64,000 nt of DNA from Tanytarsus gracilentus (taxonomy: Eukaryota; Arthropoda; Insecta; Diptera; Chironomidae), in the NCBI GenBank assembly GCA_038502055.1, contig JAXRKN010000043.1, positions 4,960,001 through 5,024,000 on the forward strand. Direction: 5' to 3'. Below are positions 1-11,900 of this stretch, in pieces (within the stretch, counting starts at the first letter, position 1; each line of letters opens with the position of its first letter). A program made the position numbers and the translations under genes. The notes below the pieces were generated by a model. That model made no database searches. It was not told the origin of the DNA and saw only the letters and a list, made by a program, of their open reading frames with translations.

Positions 1-2578
1 CCGATGAGCGGTTAAGAAAATTTTCAAGGTTTTTCCTCGAAATGCTTTTAGCAAGAAAATTCTCTTAAAATAAACTCATCCAATTCTGACACTTTTTTTT
101 AACTTATTTATGTTGATAGCATATTCTCTCCCAACAAAGAAAGCACTCACGATTTTCGTGAATCGAGAGGAGACAAAGTCTGATGCCGAAGATAAATGAA
201 TATTTTTCCATTCTCATGCGAGAGAAAAATTTTATGATAAGCGCAATAAAAGCACACAAAGCATAATAAAATTATTTTTATAAAAAATTAAATTTTTTAA
301 AGATTTTTCAAAATATAAATTTTTTAACAGAAATTTTTAAAACCCATCTCTACATTTTTAAAAATAAAATAAAAGTAACACAAATATGGCCGAGCCAAAG
401 AAGAAAATCCTTAAAGACGTAATAATTTTCAGAGACAGACACACAAGAAAAAAACCTTTTGTGTTATCTTTTTCGCGCTTTTTTTCGTCTTCATGATAAA
501 ATATAATGACAGCGAAATATTCTTTTTTTGCGCGCGACATGTATGAACAATGAAAACTCTTCATCACTTTTTATGATTATTATTATGAGTGATAAATATA
601 GCAGTCGAGTGAGTGAGACGCAAGGCAATGAATAATGTGAGTAATGTGCACAAACAAAAGAAAGAAAATGACTTAAAGGGAATTTGCTTTTGTGGTTCTT
701 AAGAAGCAACCGCAACGTCTTTATTCTCCCTTCTCTCTTACTTCCACACAATCGTATCTTTTCTCTCGGTCGTTCACGACGGGAATCAACAGCTGTTGCG
801 AAGCAACAGATGTTGTGTAAAAATAACGGTCAAAAAATATTTAAAAAAATTCTTACATGCGCTCCAATACTTCAACACCATCAACTTCACCACTCACCCA
901 CTTCCCTCGATAATCATGCGCTCTCACTGTTTTACCCCCAAATCACTTTCATACAGTGACAAGATTAAAGACATCGAGAGAAGAAATGCAAAAAATGCAT
1001 GTTAAAAATGAAATTAATAATATTAAGAAAAGTTATTTTGTTGGAACCAATAAAATAAATATGTAAAAAATAGTAATCATAACGGTGAATCTTACTCGAG
1101 AGATTCGTCTAGGGTAAATTCGGGAGCGAACAATTTATACATTCACACTTTTAATTTTGTAAATGTATTTTGGTTACTAAATTAAGTTTAATAAATTTGA
1201 TAGGAAAAAGGACTAAATAAAATAAGTAAAAAATTTAACAACACTCCTTTTTTAACTAGATATTTCGAAGGAAAATATTAAATAAAATAAAATAGTAAAT
1301 TTTTGACATTTTATCCATGTTTTATAACTTTTTTTAGAATTAAAACTAAATTTTGTATTTTTTTTTCTCTTTTTTTGTTTGTCCAAATTGAGAGTTTTTA
1401 AAAATCAAACAAAAAAAATTCCCTTCCTTCTCTTTTTTTCTTTCATATATCTTCAATTTTCTATTTTTTTTCTAGCTACCATTTGTTTTAAGTTCTCAAA
1501 AGGTTATACACTGGATGAATTCATTTCTTTTTTTTTTTATCTTTTCCTTCATTCTAGTTGTACAAAGAGAAGGGAGTGTTGTTAAATTTTTTTTACTTAT
1601 TTTATTTTTATTATTTGTTTAAATAACGAGAGCGAGATTAATAACAAGGGCAAAGCTTTTTTCAATGGAATTAAAACAATAAAGAATTTTCCAGACATTT
1701 TTCACGCTATAAGAGCATAAGAAGGTGGAAGCGTTGTAAATTGTTTTAATTAATTTTCACTTAAGTACTCTTAACTAGAACTCTTTTTCATCACGATATT
1801 CCTTACTTCCTTTCTTGCTTCCTCCGCTTCCAAGAAGAAAAATAAAACACTTGGACGATTGTCGAGGAAATTGTGCAATCAATGTAAGAAAGGAGAGAGT
1901 TTTTCTGGTTGTAGCATGTAAAGCAGCATGTTATTATATCAAAAGTGCCGTTGCGAAGGAAAAAAGGTGAAGGTAATTCGGGTAACAAGTACGCAATGCG
2001 GACCCTTTTCACATTTCATTTCTTTTGGCTATGAGAGATTTTGATAATCTTACTCTTGTTTAAATTTTCTTTCAAATTGAATAGTTCAATATTTTTTAAA
2101 ATGGAAAAATTTATAGCACTCAGAATTCAAGAAAAAAATCGATTTTTACGTGACGAAAAAAAATTGTTGAATTTTTTTAAATTTCCACCCCTTGATCGAT
2201 ATCTGACTTTAATTAACCTTCTCATTTTTTCAGTGCTTGTAATGGATGCTGGCATTCAGCAACAGCTCAAGGACAAATTTTAAGGACTTTTTTTTAGAAA
2301 CGAGAGCTTTTAAATGTACGTGAGCATTTTTCGATTATGTCGCTCGAAATTCCTTTCTAAATTTTCTCAACCTTCACCTTTTTAAATTTTTTACATCTTT
2401 CACCTTTCAATCAATGATTTCATAAAAGAAAAATGGAAAAATATAAAAAGAGATTTTCCTTTTTTGAATAAAGTGCCGTATAATGCCATATTGAAAATTC
2501 GTTTCATTTCTGACATCTTAATTTTCATTTGTAGCAACAACTTGAGGGATTTCAAAAGAAGGAACAAGTGGAACTCAC
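1..2578. other. Cadherin intron / no gene seen
   Basis: AT-rich DNA downstream (minus-strand sense) of the last visible cadherin exon. The exon at 2579-2683 ends in a good donor (GTGAGT), so this stretch should be intron of that gene, with the remaining exons beyond base 1. I looked for further EC-repeat exons on the minus strand and saw none. The open frames here are low-complexity and lack splice-flanked conserved motifs. Confidence 0.6.
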
Positions 2579-5500
2579 CGGAGGCTGCTCATTGATGTCA
2601 ATAATCGTAATTATTAAAAGTCCCCTGCCTTGTTGGAGAAAAGGAGCAGTTGTGTCCGTTACAAATACAGTCAATCTTATCACCTGTTAAAGCGAGAGAA
2701 TAAAAAAATATTGATGAAGGAAAATAACCCAGCAGGGATGTTAAAAATTCAAGTAAGTTCTCAGAAAAGCACTGTGATTTTCTTAGCTTGAGATATACCC
2801 GATGGATGTCCATAAATATCCTTCCTTATCTCCTTCTTCATTTTCGTGAATGATTTGTAGATGTTCAAGCTTTCGAGTGAAGAGGAGAAAAGGAAGGATG
2901 TAAAAGGATTAAGTGGTCTCTTCACTGCGTATGGGTATACACATGAAGAGAGAGGAAGATAAATGAGCATTCAATAATAAAACTGACCGCAAATAAATCA
3001 CGTCGAAGCTTTTTATTAACTGTCACTGCGCCCGTCTTATTGATGGTAAAATACTCGCTAAACATATGCGATGCCGGCACTTCCGCTCCATCTTCGCTTA
3101 CGGCCGTCGTAAGACTCTCGTCCCACGAGTATTCGAGAAGCTCAAATGAACTTATGTCCGGATCAGTGGCCGTTAGTTGATGGACAAATGTATTGATTTC
3201 CGCATCTTCGCTCACTTCCGCACGCTGAGTGGTCGGCATGAAATAGGGTGCCTTATCGTTACTATTTATGATGTTGATCTCGACTGTGGCAGTGCCCGAT
3301 AAGCTCGGAATGCCCTTATCATAAGCAATAATCTCGAGTGAATAGTTCTGACGGACATCATAATCCAATGGTCGAGCGATTGTTAAAATGCCCGTTTGAT
3401 TATCAATAGCAAAGTCATTAAAGCCTCCATGCTGAATCTGATAAATAATCTCTGCATTTTCTCCTGTGTCTAGATCCGTAGCATTTAATTCCTCCACTCT
3501 CGTACCTGTGTGTGAGACATAAATAATAGAATTTTCCTCAGCCTAAGGCAATAAATTGCTGTTGCCTCGATAGAAATTCGATTAAATATATAATAATCCT
3601 GACGTTGTGTATAATTAATGGGAGAGAAGCATAAATGTATAAATACGGAGAGAAATTTCTCTGAATTGCCGTGCTTTTGTGCTAAATAAAAGGATTTTAT
3701 GGGAGGGCTGGCTGATTATTAATTGATATTTATGGGTAGTTAATTGATTTAATCAATATTAAACTGATTAATGACTTTTTTGATTGATTATTTTTTGGGA
3801 CACACTATGAGATAATTTCATTCAAACGTGTGCAAGTTAAATTTCGAATACTAAGATCAAATTTATTTTTCGAGTAAAAAAATATTTTTTTCCTTGAAAA
3901 TATTATTTTTATAATTTTAGTTTTTATCACTCAAAATAATTTTAAGTTAATCCCAACCTCTACTGAGCTGCAAACTAAAAAAAGTTAGTTAATAAGAAAT
4001 TCTTAGTATAATTTAATTTTATGATTAAGTTTATATTTTGGAAAATATTTTTATTAGTAATTAGCTAATTTCGGTTTTTCCGGCATCCTTGTTATTAATA
4101 TTTTCATGTATTATCTAATTTTTGATTTATATGTGGTTTGTTGGTTGAGAGTTTTATGTGATTTTTATTTGAGGAACCAAGCTTAATATTTTCTTATTTA
4201 AAATCTATTGATGTTTGTGTATTTTTTTTGAGTTAAATATATGAATTTGAATGTGCTACATTTAGAGATATTGGACTTATAAAAGGTTTTTGTTTGAAAA
4301 TAATAAAATGTGGAGTGGTAATGTTAAGGATAATTTTGAAATATATTTTTTTAGTCGGTATAAGTTTTAATCGAGTAAAGGGAATTAATTTTAAAACAAA
4401 CTTAAAGCTAAATTTAACGAGTTTTAAAGAAACTTGCACACGATTGAATGAAATTATCTCATAGTGGGACAGTAAAAATTGTTGTGGAATTTAAATTTTT
4501 CACAGTGAACTCTGATTAAAACTAATTTAAATCGTGACATTTATCTTGTTAAAGCTCTCAATTAGATTTTCCCTCTTTAAGCTTATAATCCATGATCCAT
4601 AAACAAAATTTAATTCGAACTCCTTTCAAAGCAGCAGCAATTTTATGCTCTCAATATCTCTAACATACCAATTGGTAAATTCTCCTCTATTGATGTTACA
4701 TAATGTTTACGGCTAAATACCGGTGCATGGTTGTTAACATCTCGCAACGTTATATTTACATCACACAAGGTTGAGTATAAGCCATCGGAAGCCTGTAATT
4801 TATGAGTTATCGGGAGAAATTGAAAGTTCCAAGTTTATTTATTGGCGTCATTAGATATCGGAAAATAGGCGTTATGTATCAGGTATAATGTTGAACATCA
4901 TGGAGGTGGAAGTAATTAAAGGAATACAGAAACTAGCAATTAATTAAAGTACTTTTTTGGAGCTTATTGGAAAACATTTTTTTTAATAGTTTTAATGCAC
5001 TACTAATTTAATTCAAAGAGTTGGAAAATCGCATTAATTTATAAAATATTAAATATTTTATTTTTAGTGGTGAAAAGACTCAATATCCACTCCTTGAAAT
5101 TAATTTCGCTGTAAATCATTAATTTGAAATGAACATTATTTCATCTCATTTCCATATTAATTGATCTTTTCAAATATTTTCATCTCATTATAATTGAAAA
5201 TTTTGTAATGAAAAGCATGTCAATTTAAAGTGGGTTAATCACTTGGAATTTCCACCATAAATTCATCATGCATTGCTACCATAATAACGCAGAAATTCAA
5301 TTATAACTCAGTTTACCTCGACAGCAAAGAGAATGCTGGTGCCATGGAGATGATTGACATCCAGACTTGCACCCTTCTTGATCGATAATTGTCCCGTTCG
5401 TTTATCAATATCGAAGCTGCTTAGTACAACGTCATTTCCAATGATTCTGTGGATGAGAAATTTTCAATTTAAAAAAGAGCTCTCTTGGGATTAAATGCGA

Positions 5501-8500
5501 TATCCTTACTCGTATCTGATCTCAGACACGGTATCTTCATCTCTCGCCTTGATAGTCAAACCGGAGCCATCGAAGGTCATTGCTCCCTCGTCCAGGGTTG
5601 CACGATACATGTTACTCTCGCATTTTGGTGGCGAGTCATTAGAATCGAGCACCGATATACGCAGAGATGTGACCGACATCTGACCTCTGCCCTCATTATC
5701 GGTAGCCTGATAATTAAGATAATAATCTGTTTGTGTCTCATAATCGAGACATGGATATTTTCCTAAATTATTCTCCTGAACAGTCTCATCGTCCTCATAG
5801 TTGTGCAGCTCATCATCGTCATTATCGACGGTATGGTGATATGTAACATAATCATTCATCATCTCGGTTGAGGAGATGGATGTGACTTCAGTGTCAAAGT
5901 GAAGAATGCCATATTCACTTGGATGCGTGATGTTGACCTTTTTGATATGATGCAGCTCGAGTTGTCGACGCTTTCTCGTATGCTGTGCTGGACATTCAGC
6001 AACCGTGATTGTGCCAGTTATGGGATCAACTTTGAACAACTCCGCACCAGTGCCATTGAGCGCATATCGAATGCCTTGATCGCCAAACACGCCCGAATCC
6101 ATGTCGTTCGCTGTAATCGTTGTAATTAATTGACCCGCACTCGCTGTCTCCGACACTGTTGCAGTATAAGTATCCTGCTCAAAGTGCGGAAAATTATCAT
6201 TGACATCGCTCAGCGAGACTGTGAGGGTGGCGGTTGAAGATAGCTTTGGATTTGTGAGCGTCTCTTCGGCCACAATGAGCACGATGAATTTTCGCAGATT
6301 GCTGTTTTCATAGTCGAGTGAGCCGTTGGCAACTCTTATGCTAATTTGTGACGTTCCAATTACTTGCTTTGGCTCGATGTCAAATACTTCAGAAACGTCC
6401 TCGAGACGAAGTGAAAAGACAGAATTTTGACCCACATCGGGATCATCGACGATAATTTCGAGGGGTAGTGGTGTACCCACGGCCGTATTTTCTGGTATTG
6501 TCACGTGATATTCTTTTTGATTAAAAGACGGCGGTGAATCGTTTACATCTCGTATGGTGATTGAAACTTTTGTTGTGGTCGATGATTGAGCGTCACTACT
6601 TGGACTTCCATCAATCACTTCGCGAGCACGTACAATGAGTGTAACGATGCCACTTGCATCTGGCAGTTCCTCTTTGTCGAGTGGCTTTGCCGTTCTAAGC
6701 TCGCCACTTGATGAATCGATGAGAAAATAATCGAGTGGATTTGCTATTAAATCATAAACGATTTTTCTCGGACTTCCCCGATCGCCATCGCGTGCCTGTA
6801 TTGTGAGCACAAGCGTACCAATTGGACTGTCTTCATTAATGATTGTCGCGAGCGAGCCTTGAAATACTGGCGCACTATTTTGCACGTCATCCACATGAAT
6901 AATTGCATTAGTGCTCGATTTAAAAAGTCCATCGCTTGTAACGAGGGAAATTGTGTAGAGCGTGTGCTCATTATAGTCTAATTTCTGCTTTAAAACTATT
7001 GCCGCTCGCAAGCGATCCTGGTGACTCTCGAGGATATGCACATCGAATGTTTCACACGGATTTTTGCTGTCATGTTCATTTGTCATGACACAAACGACAT
7101 CCAAATTTTCACCGACGGCATCACGGTCGGTAATTAAAATTTTATCAAATACCGTCGTCCCCACGGCAGCATCCTCCAGGACAGTCGTCTCATATGGCAC
7201 CTGTGAATGTGCATCGTGATATTATATGAAGTTTTTTTTTGAATCCAATTTAATTCACGCGATAAAAAAAGGTTTCATAATATTTTTTTTCTTGTTAAGC
7301 TCTCTATAGCTGTATGTGAATGCGAAGGGTGTGTGCTCTTATATAGATTTATGGATTTAGAGGAGAGAGAGAGCATGAAATGGCAATTAAGAGGTTTCAC
7401 ATGCGAAAAAAATTCTCAGTGAAAATTAGCTCTTTTTTTAATTCCATGGTCCCCGAATAACACCTACGGTGTTTCACATTAGAAAATTCAATTATTTGAC
7501 ATTCATTCGATTCGCTTTGTCGCCACTCTACCTCCGGGATTAATTTGATGCCATTCTCATGCGCCTAAGCTGTATGCAAACAAACATGCAGCCCGCAGGA
7601 TTTATGCAAAACATTTCTCTCTTTTATTTCATATTATGTTTGCGCTTCTCTAATTAATTAAATTTTATTTGCAAACAATTTCAAAAATTGAAAATTTTCT
7701 CTTTTCTCGCTAAAATTAGAAAACGCGAGAGCGATGAAATGAAATGAAAATGCTCATTTTATGGAATTTATACATTTCGAGCTTTTCATAAATTGAGCAT
7801 TAAAATAGACATTAACTCAAACTCTAACCCTCCTTCTTCATGTGTGTGTGATTGCTCCACGTTTCATTCACTCTTTGGAGTTAGTTTGTGAAATTTAGGT
7901 TAGAAATTAATTTTAAAAAATTAATTTTAAAGTTTTTTAATTATTTTAATTTATGATCTGTATATCATCAGTGCTTGACTGTCTGATTTACTAATGTCAG
8001 CTCCAGTCTGCCCACCACCGCAATACAATACAATTATTTTAATTTTAACAAAAAGCTAAAAAGTTTCAACCTCACTTGTGAATGCATCCCTCAACTTGTG
8101 GTTTCAAATTTATGTGTTTGTCATTTTAAAACTAAATTTAGAAAATTCAAAATTAACTTTTGAAGAGGTTTCTGCAATTATATTCAGAAATAAAATTTCC
8201 CTCATTTTTATAGCTTCGCCACTTTTATATTTCTCTGCAAAAAGTTCCCATATTCTACGTTATTCAGCGAAGCTCTGCAAATTTAATACTTTTTCGGAAG
8301 TATAATGAGGAGTAATTTGATAGAGTTGTAGAGTGCTATAAAATTTTGTTGAGCACACACTCGACTCACATTTACTGTGGAGCATTTTAATTGCTACGGC
8401 GACTAAAACTTACATGCTGAAATTCTGGTGGATTATCATTTTCGTCGAGGACTATTACGGTGATTGGCACTTGAACGAAATTGTCATTTTCAGAATCACC

Positions 8501-8919
8501 TGCATCACTAACTTTGTCTTTGATAGACACGAGGAATGATAAAGTTTCGTGAGTCTGTTGAGGGGTTGAAAAAGTGTTTTTGAAACATTTTTGGCATGTA
8601 ATTAAAATAACTCACCTCCCTATCTAATTTCTTAACTAATTTTACATCGCCGCTGATGGCGTCAACTTGAAAATTTTCCGACCCTATCAGTCCAAATGTG
8701 ACATTTCCCTTTTCAGGATCATAACCTTCGAGCTTATAGACCGTCGTTTCCAATGGCGTTGTTTCAGGTAACGCTAAAATGTGTGAGAGAATAAAAGTTG
8801 ACAGTCATTATCGATACATGAAATTATTATCTGATATGGTTGAATTATTAATTAAGCCATCATACCTAAATTATTCATATCCTGTGTAAAGACTGGCGGT
8901 AAATTTACATTTCCCGATG
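2579..8919 (-). CDS. Large cadherin, EC repeats 1-8 (partial, eight exons)
   Basis: Calcium-dependent adhesion-type ectodomain. Exons in transcription order are 8866-8919, 8616-8773, 8414-8554, 5510-7200, 5317-5446, 4669-4792, 2988-3505 and 2579-2683, with GT..AG ends and agreeing phases throughout (about 973 codons). The first exon opens with NLPPVFTQDM, the usual start of EC1 just after a signal peptide. EC boundaries are marked by DENDNPPEF, VQNSAPVF, RDVNDSPPSF, SDVNDNFPHF, LDSNDSPPKC, RDVNNHAPVF, NSNDKAPYF and IDINEQPP, giving eight repeats. LDRE and LDYE-type motifs are present. EC5 carries an acidic insertion of about 77 residues that begins near an RKRR site. The signal peptide, remaining repeats, membrane segment and tail are not in these exons. 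It resembles the insect Cad87A/Cad74A class or CDHR1-like cadherins, but I cannot settle which. Confidence 0.93.
3803..4466. mobile_element. Non-autonomous Transib-like DNA transposon (MITE-like), 664 bp
   Basis: The element lies in the cadherin intron between 3506 and 4668. The ends are inverted repeats of 36 bp (3803-3838 and 4431-4466) that differ at one position. Each starts CACTATGAGATAATTTCATT and continues to GTGTGCAAGTT. The element is flanked by direct repeats GGACA at 3798-3802 and 4467-4471, a 5-bp target-site duplication. A CACWATG terminus with a 5-bp duplication is what is known for Transib elements. The interior is AT-rich and codes for no recognisable transposase, so it would need one in trans. 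High similarity of the two ends suggests a recent insertion. No second copy is in the window. Confidence 0.82.
7201..8413. other. Cadherin intron, no feature seen
   Basis: A 1.2-kb intron between the exon ending FQH and the exon starting VPYETT; acceptor CAG at 7201-7203 and donor GTAAGT just below 8414. It is AT-rich and I see no gene, RNA or repeat in it. Confidence 0.7.
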
Positions 8920-11900
8920 CTAAAATTAAATTGAGTGAAAATTTAAATGATGAATGTATATGCGGCGCATCGGTCTTGTCGTTATTAGCGTGTGTTAAGT
9001 TGTTAAAGTTGTTATGCATACAAACTCCTCCCCGAGCATCACCTCGCATAAGCGAAACACGAAAAGTTTACTCAGCTCCTAGTTAATCTTCTATTACGAT
9101 AATAAATTGAAGTTCTTAAGTTTACATAAAAAAGTTTTTTTCTCTCGCTTTATTGCGGAGAAAAGTTTCTTGGAAAAATTTTTACTGCATTTTTATTAAA
9201 AACATTTTTTTAACAAACTTTGAAATCATAAAATTTTACAAAGAATCTTCGAGTTGATCTAAAAATAAGCTCTAATTTTGTGAAACGCATCCATCAAATT
9301 TTCATTTCTCGGAAAACTATGAGAGAATAATTATCTCTCGATTAAGTTGCCAAGTAACATGGCACGCAGTAGAAATTTAATACGATAAATTTGCCTTCAA
9401 AAATTTTGTAATCACTCAATTTTTTTTCCGAAAATTTTTCACCTTTGAAGCATCATCAACGACGTAATTTGTAGCTGTTGTATAATTTACGTTAAGGAAG
9501 TCATAAATTCTTGCTCATGAAAATTCATTTGCTTACATAAAAAATATTGTGGTTTAAATTTGAATTTTTTATAGAAATTTATGGGCGAAGATTTAAATTT
9601 TTATAAAGTTTCTCAGTTCAATGGCTTTAAGAGGGATGAAAAAAATTTAATTTAAAGGTGAAAAAATTAATTTTTTAACTTTGATAAAAAAGTAAAACTG
9701 CGATAATCTCACGAAAGAGTTTAAAGCATGAGGCGAGAAAAGTGAGATGTGAAAATAAAATTTTTGCATGATACCCAAAGCACATTATTCAAATATTTAT
9801 CGGGTTCTTCTTCTTTTTTTGCTGCGAGTGAAGGGTTGAAGAAATATTTTCATGGGAAATCGTCTTCCCCATGTTTATGATGCGATAAAAAAAGAGAAAA
9901 AAACCGACGAGATTTGTTTCTTTTAATGGCATATTTTGCTGTAGAATAAAACAGCGAACCTTCAACGTATCGCCAGGAAAAAAAGACGATGGGCTTTACG
10001 TAATTGGGACATAAATTTTGTGTTGAGAGTGATAAATTTCATGAATATCAGTGAAGCGGGAAAAATAGAAAAGCGAGGCGATTTAAAGTTGAATTGATGG
10101 TGGAATTGAAAGAAGATTGAAATGCAATTTTACAGGGTTGCGAGGTCAATGTGAAAATTCTTCGCAATCATTTGAGAAATTTATGATCTTTTGTGGGTAA
10201 AATTTGGAAGAAAACTTTTTGTCAACATATTCCGAGAAATTGTTAAGAAAATATTTTATGTAAAATTTGGAATTTTTTCTTTTTTCGGGATGTTCACAAT
10301 ACACGCACAAGCAAACATAATCCACATTTGTTGTGGAAAATTGCTTGCGATCCATTTGAACACAATTTCGAATTCCACTCGTGATATTTAAGGGTATAAT
10401 ATGCAGTGAATTTATGGTCAGTTAGGTCATCCTTATCATCTGTGTTTAAGGGCAAAAATTGAACTTACAAATTAAACTTTTTATGATAAAAATTTTCTGA
10501 ATAAAAATCAACTTTTATTTGTGACAGTTGCAACTTGCAGAATTTTTTATGATCTTCAATCCATAAAAATACTTTCCGAACAAACTTTTTCTACGAAATT
10601 TCACCCAACTCAATTTAAACTGTAAAGACGAAGTATCAAAATAGTTACGGCATAGTTAAAGTACTTGAGAAAACTCTTCAAATTTCTTGTGTGAATGAAA
10701 ACATAGTTCGAGATAAAAATGCTCCACATTCAGCATTGAGATTTACACAAATTCAAATGTCTGATGAGAAAATGTTGGTAGAGCACTTCATGCGTGTAAA
10801 AAGGACTTTTTTCTCTCTTCTATCCATTCGTCAATGGTAAAGGACATTTTTACAAATAATGCAAACTAGCTTCTACAGCAGAAATAAACTTTTTAAATCT
10901 GTCTCTTGAAATTCTCTTTTTCCATTCACATTTTATAGAAAACTAGTCACATTTTCTACCTTCATCCTTTTTCTCTTTTTCTATCAGAGTCTGAGAGATA
11001 TCCCGAATACACAAATCCGAATAACTTCAAACATTCTAATCAATCACCGCTATGGGAGCTTGAGAAAAAGAGTAAACAAACGGAAAAATAAAATTTATTT
11101 CCATCTCGATTTCGGAATTTAGAGAGAAGGATGTTTAAGAAGTTCTTGCGGAAAATTTAGACTCAATTAAATGTTTTTGATTAAAAAAATAAAAGCTTCA
11201 GTTGAATTTTTAAAAACGCTATCTTTCATTTTATTTTAAATCTGTAAAAATTCCCCGCAAGGACTAAAAGGCACAGAAAAAAATGTCGATTTGGAATAAA
11301 ATTTTCGCATCAATTTGAAATTTAAATTTTCAATTTCTTTACATCGCACCTTTTTTTCAGCATCAGCATTCACCAGCACACATGAACAGCTAAAGTGATT
11401 TTAAGCGAAAAAGTGCCATCAGTAGAGAGATTGACACTTTTTGCAGGTGTGTAGGAAAAGTCTCAAGAAAGCTCTCGAGCAAATGTCCCGAGAAAACACT
11501 TTTCAACCCAACATCCGCGTGTCGATAAAATCTCTTTTGCAGTGATATAAAAAACCTCACTTAGAACATTTTGATGTGGCTGTTGAGTTGCGAGCGACTT
11601 TGAAAAAGAAAGAGGAAACCAGCACACATATGTGTGTATGTTGAAAAATAAATTTCCGGATTTATTGTGAATGTATGCATCGCAATTTGCTCTCTCTTTT
11701 TTTGTTACCGCCGCTGTTGTTGAAAATTTTTCATTTTTTTGGGTTTTATGCAATTCACATGAAATGCTAAGGGAAAGCACCCACACACAAAATAGCAGCA
11801 GAGCGAGTAAATTTTAAAATTTCCCTCATCTCTCCACATAGAGTTGAAACTTTTTTTTGTGTGGTGTGAAAACTTTTTTAGTCAGAACTAAAATCACTGT

